Made by a program: the position numbers and the translations under genes. A stretch of 64,000 bases of DNA from Podospora comata (taxonomy: Eukaryota > Ascomycota > Sordariomycetes > Sordariales > Podosporaceae), in NCBI GenBank assembly GCA_017354895.1, contig CP071496.1, forward strand, positions 3,100,001 to 3,164,000. The letters are read 5' to 3'. A model generated the notes under the pieces. The model had not been told where the DNA came from. It worked only from the letters and a program-made list of their open reading frames with translations, and did not search any database. Positions 55,912-64,000 of the stretch are shown one piece after another (the stretch's first letter is position 1; every line of letters begins with the position of its first letter).

Positions 55912-57061
55912 GGATTACGCCATGGGGAGGCTGGCAGGCGGCGGTTCGGATGGGAGCGAGTTGGGTTATTGTCATCAGCTTATTATGGGAATATAGTCGG
56001 CACCAGCCACAGCAGCAGCAGCAGGCAGCGGATGATGGCGGAAGGTGGCAGGAGTTTCTTCGCTTCTTCTTCCTGGGTGGAGGAGGCGGAGATGGTGGCC
56101 GGTGGAGATGATGCTTTACGGAGGTGAGAGGGCGATTGTGTGTGCTAGACCCCGTCCTTAGCGGCTCTTTAGCCCATCTAGATCCTTGTCAGCGCGTTCT
56201 TGGCCCGTGACGACCCAGAGCACGGACCAACGAACGCCGCACCGGAAGGCTGGGTGCATCTCTGGGAATGGGCATTCACATTGGGCATTTACAGAAGATC
56301 TCCAGGCACAGGTTTTCGTATCATGAAGCTAGTATAAAGCATGATTCAAATCCTTGCTCTCACCAACACACGGAGACAGTATATCTTGCCCGCTTGTCAC
56401 AAGAGCCTGGCGACTGTCTCGCGTGTTTTGCAAATAGTTTGGTGCCACATGAGAAAAGGTTCCAACACAGACACACGTTCGTGTTGCAATGTTTGTCATC
56501 CTCGGGCTTGAAGACAGAAAACTACGGGCTAGTTTTCTGGGCCAAGATGTCCAACGGGTGGGGATATTGCTCCCAGATGAGTGTTTGATCAATGTTGGGT
56601 CGGACGAGGGCTATCTTTGGCACCGCGACTCTGTGTCTCGAACCATGATACCATTCATGACGAAGAAAGACACATTATCCTTGATCATGAGATACGGATA
56701 CTCTGAAGAGAAAAGTCTGCGGTGGAAAGAATGCATCCATCCGTCCAGTATGACAAAGACACGGTCAGACGATTAGAGGTTCGCTGCCTCTGATGTCACT
56801 GTTGTTCCAGCGGCGAGTTTAATTGATCCCCGCGCCACAGGGGTGTCGCGGGTATACCGACGCCCCACTAAACGCGTCTTGGGGCACGCTCTCCCCAAGC
56901 TAACGCGCGGCCAACATCCAGACCTCCAGCTACATTGGGTATCAGTCAGTCACTTGCCTATGTATCTACCATTGCCAGCTCGATTCCGTTGAAGATGAAT
57001 ACGGATACAAGCGACTGAATCAACCGTACTTTGAACCTATATCTGACTGAGATTTCGCCAA
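55912..57061. promoter_or_regulatory. Divergent region with MluI-box elements
   Basis: No gene supported. Two MCB-type elements lie near the start of the next gene: ACGCGT at 56872-56877 and ACGCGC at 56903-56908, about 190 and 155 nt upstream of the ATG at 57062. MBF binds ACGCGT at G1/S promoters in yeasts and other fungi, so cell-cycle control is possible but unproven. Confidence 0.4.
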
Positions 57062-60025
57062 ATGCCAGCTCAAACTCGCGCGCGGGCAACACCCGCTGCG
57101 CCGGCATCAGGAGTCTATGAATCAACACCCACTGCTCGTCAAGTCCAGTTTCCTCCTCGAAGGCGAAATGTCCGAACATATGGTCGCACCTCGACTCCCA
57201 CGGGAATGTCCCGCCTTTTGCGCCAGCAAACATTGACCCAGCTCGATTATGTACAGCAAACCCCACCACCGGCGGACCTACGAGTGGAAGATGAGGAGAA
57301 TGAATTACCCAGAACAGTGCCCAGGGCAGCGCCAAAGTCGAAGAAACAAAAGCAGACTCGTGGCAAGAGAAGAAAGACACTGGGCGACGCGCCGAGTTCG
57401 ACCTTGCATACCCAAACCATGACCCAGATGTATTCCATGACGACAAAGGAGGAGCAGGATAACGAGCTGCGTATCGAGAACTCTCAAGACGAAGGTGATG
57501 AAGATGAGCTGGGGCTACCACAGCTGCCATCAGCTAGCATAATGAAAAAGGAACGATCTCCGGAGAAGAAAGCAACAAGGACGGCTTTGTCCGACCCGCA
57601 GACCCCCTCAACTAAGCGCATCAAAGTCAATCTCGATGAAGTTCCCTCGTCCCAGCCAACACCATTCACTCCCATGCTCGCAAAGTACACACTGGGCTCT
57701 GTACTCTCTCCGCTTCAGGATAAGTCCACCAATGTTGATGCTCCAGCTCCTACCGTGGAGTCGGTGACCAAACGCCCTCGAGATCTGGTTATCGAAGACA
57801 GCTTCAGCCCAGGCGGAGGGCTCCCCTCCTCATCGTCAATGCTGCAGGGAACTCCTGAACAGGCGAGGTCGTCACAAAAGAGGAAGAGGCAGCCCCTGGC
57901 CGAAATATCGCTCCCTAGTATGGAGCTTGGACATGATGACAATTCCACTACTGAGCCCACCCCAACGAAGAAGAGCTGCCGAGAAATACCAGACTCCGAC
58001 GACGAGCTGGCGAGCATTAGTTCAACACCGTTCCAGACTCCCCAGAAATATCAAAGGACGGTTGGTGAGGCGGGATCTGGTTCTAAGCTGCGATACCCCG
58101 GTGGTGTTCCCAGCAGTGGTCTATCGAACAAGGAGAATCGGACTCCCCGTTCAGGGCAAAAGGACTCGAGAGATTCCGCCACAAGTGATGACGAAGCGCC
58201 AGGGACACCGACGCCACCAGATAAGAGGGTCACGAGATTGTCTTCACAAAAGAGACCGACCACACAACGGTCGTCACAGAGGCGTATGTCACAGAGATCA
58301 GCATCCAAAACACCAATACCACAAAGCAAGGCTTCGGCGCCGGTTGAGCAAGCGCAGGATGACGACTCGACTGCTAGTGAGGATGGGTTGTCAGAATTGT
58401 CTTGCACTCCACCCAAGCCGTCAAGTCCAAAGGCGAAAACACCAACCCCGAGGCATAACAAGGAGCCCAATGTTTTACGGTCTATTCTACGGAAGACTGC
58501 TGAGCGAGCTGCCCACACGAGTCCGGCCAAGGGTGAAGGAGGGAACACGACCCCTCAGTTCCTGACATCAGAGTCCTCAACTGACCAAGGACCCACCACT
58601 CCAACCCCTATTCGCAAGACGGTTCAGATTCAGTTCCCACCGCCACCTTCAGCCAGCCTAGGGCAGAGCTCGGATGAGCAGCCACTGCAGGAAGATGATG
58701 AGGAAGAAGAGCTGGAAGTCTACAAGGAGACCCCACAGAAGGTCTACCCTCAGACATGCTCTCCCACGCCCAACCGAGCCGCCCAGCGGATGACACAAGC
58801 CAGATCCCAGTTCTGGTCACAAGGCTGGGAAAGCCAACGTGTGCCCATGAGCGTAATTCGGTCTCTGGGTCCCCAGACTGACCGCACCGACATCGTCATC
58901 TCCATCGATCCTGATACCTTGGAGGACATCACCAAAGGCCGTCGCGATCACGAGTTTAGGGAGTATAAATTCCCTCCCACCGTCCTCCGGGTGTGGATGT
59001 TTGCCACTCATCCCGTGGAGGAGGTCAAGTATATGGCTGTACTTGGACCACCGAAGCAGCCGGGGGAGATTGATGAGGACAGTGGCTACAACGGAAACGC
59101 AGAGTTTGATGCCGGGAAGACCAAGTTCAAGTGGGCGTATGAGTTGGTGCAGGTTTATCGGTTGAACAACCCGGTGCCGTTGGAGGATATGGAAGAGCAT
59201 GGGATGGGGAAGGGGGCGCCGGTGAGGTGGCATTACTTGCCGCCTACGGCGGTGGGGCAGCTGATGGCTAACTTGAGGAATGCGTTGTTTTTGGAGCCGG
59301 GACAGGAGGTGCCGGAGGCGGAGCAGTTTTTGAGGGATGGGTATCAGGCGGTGGAGGAGGTGGTGGAGGAGGAGGAGGAGGAGGAGGAGGAGGAGGAGGA
59401 GGAGGAAGAGGGGGACGAAGAAGAGGAGATACAGGGAACAACTGGGGTGACGGTATCACAGCAGTTGGAGCAGCAGCTGAGAAGCGACATCATTCAGTCG
59501 ACGCAGATGGTCAAGACAAAGAGCGTCAGTGTTCTTGAGGAGGACGATGACTTGGAGTATCTCAACGATGATACTGTCATTCCCGCCAGTCCAGAGCAGA
59601 CACTCCCGCCGATGCCAGTCACTGATTTCGCCCGGCCAAGTGCACCGCGATCCAGCCAAAGGATCCGGAATCAGCAACGGCCTAGCACACCGTCCACAGT
59701 TCGTCGGGTTGAAAAGACGAGAAACACCGTCGGTCTGTCTCAGGCGACAACGGCGAGTAACTACTCTAGCCCTGCTACATCTCCTCAAAAGTCTATGGGG
59801 GCATCTGTGCCACGACCTCATATGCCTGGGTCGAGCGAGCTGTCGCTGCCGGACTTGGGTGTCGAGATGGACGATGATGAGGAGACCCAGCTGCCCGTGC
59901 CGAGGGGAATCATTGCTTCGTCTTCGCAGGTGTTTGGTACGGCGCAGGATAGTTTGGATTTGGGGATAGGTGCGGAGAATGTGAGACGGCCGCCGAGTGT
60001 TATTTATGATTCGGATAAGGAGTAG
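57062..60025 (+). CDS. Large nuclear-type protein with PUA/ASCH-like segment
   Basis: 987 residues, single exon, unrecognised by name. The first 570 residues are disordered and basic/Ser-rich, with many SP/TP sites, several SSQ motifs and nuclear-localisation-like clusters (KSKKQKQTRGKRRK, SSQKRKRQPL). A KEN box candidate occurs in LSNKENRTPRSGQ. A folded segment at about 595-750 starts RTDIVISIDPDTLEDITKGR and continues EFREYKFPPTVLRVWMFATH and VEEVKYMAVLGPPKQPGEID. Its order (I-x-I-x-P then K/R-x-x-EFR, then V-x-x-hydrophobic-AT-P) resembles PUA/ASCH-type domains that bind RNA or modified bases. A run of about 15 Glu follows, then acidic linkers and a C terminus ending VIYDSDKE. Composition and SP/TP density suggest a CDK-phosphorylated chromatin or RNA factor; this is inference. 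Confidence 0.78.
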   Translation: MPAQTRARATPAAPASGVYESTPTARQVQFPPRRRNVRTYGRTSTPTGMSRLLRQQTLTQLDYVQQTPPPADLRVEDEENELPRTVPRAAPKSKKQKQTRGKRRKTLGDAPSSTLHTQTMTQMYSMTTKEEQDNELRIENSQDEGDEDELGLPQLPSASIMKKERSPEKKATRTALSDPQTPSTKRIKVNLDEVPSSQPTPFTPMLAKYTLGSVLSPLQDKSTNVDAPAPTVESVTKRPRDLVIEDSFSPGGGLPSSSSMLQGTPEQARSSQKRKRQPLAEISLPSMELGHDDNSTTEPTPTKKSCREIPDSDDELASISSTPFQTPQKYQRTVGEAGSGSKLRYPGGVPSSGLSNKENRTPRSGQKDSRDSATSDDEAPGTPTPPDKRVTRLSSQKRPTTQRSSQRRMSQRSASKTPIPQSKASAPVEQAQDDDSTASEDGLSELSCTPPKPSSPKAKTPTPRHNKEPNVLRSILRKTAERAAHTSPAKGEGGNTTPQFLTSESSTDQGPTTPTPIRKTVQIQFPPPPSASLGQSSDEQPLQEDDEEEELEVYKETPQKVYPQTCSPTPNRAAQRMTQARSQFWSQGWESQRVPMSVIRSLGPQTDRTDIVISIDPDTLEDITKGRRDHEFREYKFPPTVLRVWMFATHPVEEVKYMAVLGPPKQPGEIDEDSGYNGNAEFDAGKTKFKWAYELVQVYRLNNPVPLEDMEEHGMGKGAPVRWHYLPPTAVGQLMANLRNALFLEPGQEVPEAEQFLRDGYQAVEEVVEEEEEEEEEEEEEEEGDEEEEIQGTTGVTVSQQLEQQLRSDIIQSTQMVKTKSVSVLEEDDDLEYLNDDTVIPASPEQTLPPMPVTDFARPSAPRSSQRIRNQQRPSTPSTVRRVEKTRNTVGLSQATTASNYSSPATSPQKSMGASVPRPHMPGSSELSLPDLGVEMDDDEETQLPVPRGIIASSSQVFGTAQDSLDLGIGAENVRRPPSVIYDSDKE

Positions 60026-60670
60026 GATTGGGATCTGTTATTGCTAGGGTCATCTTTTGTGGGGGTTTTCAGTGAAGAAGAATACTAATGGGGAGTAGAA
60101 ATGGGTGGGTGAGGTATGGGATACATTGGCTGATAGCAGTCTGGCTGCACTGGCATGGTAGGGCATTTACCAATTAGACGATGAGGGACACGGGACTTAC
60201 GGCGTATATTGTAATTAGGGGGTTGGTCGTTATTGAATATGTACTCTATGGAATTTGACATGCAAAGTTGGGTTTCTCTGTGCTGATATGTTTCCAGTAT
60301 GGTCTCCTATACTCCGTACATAACCCTGATAGGGTTGAGTGCTGGCGCATTGGTGGCGCACGGACCGTAGCTTGTGACGGTGTTCCAACTGGACGACTCC
60401 GCTGGACTGCCGTTCCGCCTCAAGCCTCGACGAAGCTCCTTGCTACACACTCGCGGAGGGAAGCTTTTTATCGTATTGAAACTGCCTGTATCTGCTTATA
60501 GAATTGCTTTATTTCCAGCTCCCCCCGGGCACCACATCATCGCGACACCGCTCTCCCCCGAACCATGACCTGGCGATCTCGCCATCAAACGCTGCCGCCG
60601 CCCGTTCGTTGATGAACTGCCCCCCTGGTCCGACGCTTGACGGGAGCGCTACCCCGCCGCCATCGACGAC
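60026..60670. other. Intergenic region upstream of SEC3
   Basis: About 650 nt. The left should be 3' UTR of the PUA/ASCH-like gene and the right the SEC3 promoter and leader. No other feature recognised. Confidence 0.5.
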
Positions 60671-63600
60671 ATGCCCATGAACGGTCGCGAGATGACACGG
60701 GCCGAGTTGTTTGAGGATGAGAAGAGGAGGATCGTCGAAAGTTGCTTCAGCAGACGCGACGAAGACGGCTCCTGTGAGCTTCCCCTTGTGTTGCCGCCCA
60801 GACCGGCAGCTCTTGATAGCTTCGAGTCAGTGCTGGACTTGCCATGTGACCATTGCTGACCCTCCATCTGTCTGCATCAGTGCTCGAAACATACATCACA
60901 CACATCAAGATCACAGAGTTCCAAACTTCGCCCACAGCACCGCCAGCACCCAACGCGAGAACCCCTAATGCCGAGAAGCCGCGCGTCATCATCGTCGGCG
61001 TGCGCAAGTCTGGCCGAGTACGCGTGCATAAATCAAAGGAAAACCCAAACGGAACATTCTCAATAGGCAAAACGTGGTTTCTCGATGACCTCTCGGCGAT
61101 CGAATCCTTCACCAACTGTACATACAACAACGACTACCAAGCATGGGCGGGAGACGTGGGCTTCGTGGTGACGCTTGGAAAGCCGTACTACTGGCAGGCC
61201 CAGACGGACAAGGAAAAGAAATTCTTTATTGCAAGTCTGATCAAGATCTATGCCAAATACACGGGTGGTCGCATGCCGACCTTGACGGGTTTTGATCAGC
61301 GCGAACTTGATCAAGTGTTGGGTGGCGCACAGGCACCCCGAAGACAGGAACGACAAGACCGACCACCTCCCCGTCCGAGCCTCCCCGATTCTGCCCCCAG
61401 CAGCGCCAATAACTCGATCTCGTCTCTTGGCTATAATGGAAGGGAAATGCTCAATGCCCAGGCCACACAAGCCCCTGGCCCGACATACCCAGAACGGATG
61501 CCCTCGCGTGGCGCGCTTGCGCCGAATGGAAGAGCTTCACCAGTGCAAAGCGTCGACTCGGGCCGGCCGAGTCAAGAGCTGCCTACCCTTCGACGGCTAG
61601 CATCCAACAATAAGAGCCAGGACTCGGTGGTGGCCTCGTCTGTTGCGCGGAGCGAAGGGGCCAGCAGCTTCAGGCCAGGATCGAGAAATGGGCCGGGCTC
61701 TAGCTATGGCACCCCTGAGGCGTCACCCGCACCTCCGTCTCTGGATGAGAGGCCGCCGGAGAGGAGAAGACCTCCCATGGATCCGTTGCGGCCGACGCAG
61801 GTCGACAGAGATTTGGTGCCGGCTCCTTTGAACAGCCCTGCGGCGCGTATTCCACTTCCACCTCGGAATCAAGACCGCATGTCCCCCCGCAAGAATTCGA
61901 TGAGCAGACGGGACCCGACACCACTTCGGATGGACCAGAGACCTGTAACACCAAAAGAGATCTCGAGAGCAGGCACGCCAGTGAGTGCGCCCAGTCCGGC
62001 ACCTGTCCCAACACCGCAGACTGCCAGCCCAGCACCTGCTCCTACTCCTACTCCTGCTCCTGATTCTGCTCCTGCTCCTGCTCCTGCTCGTGCTGTGCCG
62101 GCTGCTGTCCCCACGCCTCCACCTGTGCCAGCCGAGGAATCGACGCCAGAGGCACCCAAGACCCCCGTGGATGACGAAGAGAAGCCTGGCGTTTTTGGAA
62201 TCAAGTCCAAGAAATCTAGAGGAGAAATCGCCGGTGCGATCTGGAAGGCTGCCGCGGCCGTCAGTGCGTTCAAACCCAGACCGGGCGGTGCAGCAGAGCG
62301 ACTGCGTCAAAACCAGAACAAGAGCAATGACGGGCCAGACGGTATCACAAGCGTTGTGCCGGCGCCTCCCAAGCCCATTCCGGTGAAGACTCCGGAGCCG
62401 ATTGTTCTCGAACCACCCCCCACGGCGGCCGACAGGGGATCCTCTGCCACTACTGCGTCTGGCATTCCCGAGCTGAAAGTCACGGGCTCAGACCCCAACA
62501 GCCGACCGGATAGCATTGTCGCCTTCAAGGAGAAGAAGGAGGAGGTACCAGAGGAACCGCAGCGGTCGGTCGTGGCGGGGAACGATGTCAAGTACCTGGC
62601 TACTTTGGGGATTGATCCATCGATTCTGGACGGCAAGACGTCCGAGTTTGCCAAGTGGCTGGATTACTTTGGGTGGGTGCCGGGCGAGCAGATGAGGCAG
62701 AGGAACTTTGAGGAGATGAGGGTGGATCTAGACAGGGAGATGGGCAAGGCGCAGGCGGGGGGGTGGCTGGCGAGGTTTCAGGAGGAGGATGAGAGGGTTG
62801 ATGCGATCAAGAGGGGGATCGATCTTGCGATTGGGGAGTGTGATGAGCTGGATAATTTGTTGACGCTTTACAGCGTTGAGTTGTCGGTGAGTTTTGCTGT
62901 GGTTTTGGAGAGGGTTGGTTGGTTGGTTGGTTGGTTGCTGACACTTGTGGTAGACACTCTCGGATGATATCGCCTACATCGAGGCGCAAGGCCAAGGTCT
63001 GCAGGTGCAGGCTGCCAATCAGAAGCTTTTGAGAAAGGAACTCGAGTCGCTGTTGGAGACCTGCGCCATCAGCGAGGCCGACCTGGAGGCGCTCAAGTCG
63101 GCGCCGCTGGAGCATGCCGCCGGGGTGGAGGAGATTGAGACCTCGTTGGTCACGCTGTTCAAGGCCATGATCAAGATTGATCCTACGATGGGCAACAGCG
63201 AGGGGAGGAGGAGCGAAGACGGGAGCAGTGCGGACCAGTCGCTTGGCTTGGACGAGAATTACGGCCAGATGCGGATCGTGCAGGAGAAGAAGGAGATGTA
63301 CCTTGCCGAAAGCTCGCTTTTCATGAGGAGGTTGGTGATTTTCATGGAGAAGCAGTTTAGCGAGGCGTTCAGGGAGACGAAGGCGGCGCTGGATGGGGCG
63401 CTGAGCAAGAAAGTTGATCCGAGGAATCACGAGGTGGGACGGGACATCCTCTGGATGTACGGCCCGCTGATTCTGTACGCGAGGGACGTGGATCTAGACA
63501 ACTGGAACCGGATCCTGCAGGTTTACCAGGACAAGTGCCACCCGATATACAAGACTGAGTTCAAGGAGGCGATGGACGCGTGGAAGAAGAATGCGAGGAA

Positions 63601-64000
63601 GGTGACGGGGGATGAGGCGGAGCTGCTGTTTACTTCGCAGCAGGAGAAGAAGGAGGAGGGGCTGGCGACGACGGCGAGGAAGTTGACGGTCAAGAGGAGC
63701 CAGACGCTGGCGAGGAGCTTGAGGAGTCCGTTGGGGGATGGGGGGAGCAGGTCGTCTGCGGCGGAGAAGACGCCGGATGGGAGGGCGTTGCCGTACGAGG
63801 TTTTTGCCGGGGTGCTGGATGATTTGCTGCCGTTGGTGGAGATGGAGCAGAACTTCATCGTGGATTTCTTCCACGCTACTACGCTGGAGCAGGCGGATTT
63901 TCCGGATTTGGTGGCGGCGTGTAGGCCGGTGAATAGACGGGGGGGTGACCTCAAGAGGCATCGGTTGATGGAGCCGGATCGGGAGCTGGCGAGGCGGGTG
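60671..64000 (+). CDS. SEC3: Exocyst complex subunit Sec3 (partial, 3' end outside window)
   Basis: Polarity landmark subunit of the exocyst, which tethers secretory vesicles to the plasma membrane at hyphal tips. Exons 60671-60773, 60881-62886 and 62954-64000; introns of 107 nt (GTGAGC...GCATCAG, GCTGAC branch) and 67 nt (GTGAGT...GTGGTAG). 1052 residues are present and the frame is open at the edge. The start MPMNGREMTRAELFEDEKRR joins to LLETYITHIKITEF. The PIP2- and Rho/Cdc42-binding PH-like domain follows (VIIVGVRKSGRVRVHKSKEN ... WFLDDLSAIESFTN ... GKPYYWQAQTDKEKKFFIAS). A long Pro/Ala-rich disordered linker comes next, then a coiled coil (TLSDDIAYIEAQGQGLQVQA) and the start of the helical exocyst rod. 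An in-frame ATG two codons later (MNGREM) is an alternative start. Confidence 0.95.

Noticed and set aside
1-64000. Biosynthetic cluster, CRISPR array, prophage or rDNA
   Set aside because: No polyketide synthase, NRPS, terpene cyclase, integrase, array of spaced repeats or rRNA-like sequence seen; the genes are dispersed eukaryotic housekeeping genes.

Overview
The window looks like nuclear chromosomal DNA of a filamentous ascomycete, most likely a Sordariomycete near the Sordariales. Genes are spaced every 2 to 4 kb on both strands, introns are mostly 50 to 120 nt with GTRNGT-like donors and YAG acceptors, and the gene families are fungal (REI1-type zinc finger, Zds C-terminal domain, DUF2433, Sec3 with an N-terminal lipid-binding domain, HECT ligase of the Ufd4 type). 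No tRNA, rRNA, CRISPR or intact transposon was recognised.

Layout. 1-8.6 kb: a copper P-type ATPase and a small polyQ protein. 8.7-14.0 kb: an AT-rich, gene-poor island with decayed genes, including two paralogous mini-gene remnants ending in the same nine residues, a helical protein gene split by a TAG, and a striking double hairpin. 14.0-18.1 kb: a PARG-type glycohydrolase, divergent from a REI1-like zinc-finger protein, followed by an ICMT-like membrane methyltransferase. 20.3-31.2 kb: a three-exon unknown gene convergent on NPC1/NCR1, a CUE+SMR protein (Cue2-like) and a three-exon amidase. 34.0-41.8 kb: a Zds family protein and a DUF2433 metallophosphatase-like protein with an RGG tail. 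42.7-48.1 kb: COQ5, a small membrane protein, branched-chain keto-acid dehydrogenase E1 alpha and a small secreted Cys-containing protein. 49.0-56 kb: a Ufd4-type HECT ligase with an unresolved 5' end. 57.0-64.0 kb: a large uncharacterised nuclear-type protein with a PUA/ASCH-like segment, and the exocyst subunit SEC3, which runs off the right edge.

The genes do not form one pathway or a biosynthetic cluster. They are mostly housekeeping: copper and sterol transport, mitochondrial metabolism (COQ5, BCKDH), ubiquitin-dependent degradation, ribosome maturation and quality control (REI1-like, Cue2-like), and polarity and exocytosis (Zds, SEC3). No complete novel multi-gene system is evident. The best leads for new biology are the paired mini-gene remnants in the AT-rich island, the 987-residue PUA/ASCH-like protein with MluI-box elements upstream, and the small secreted Cys protein. 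Splice models were derived by hand from reading-frame continuity; no transcript evidence or homology search was available.
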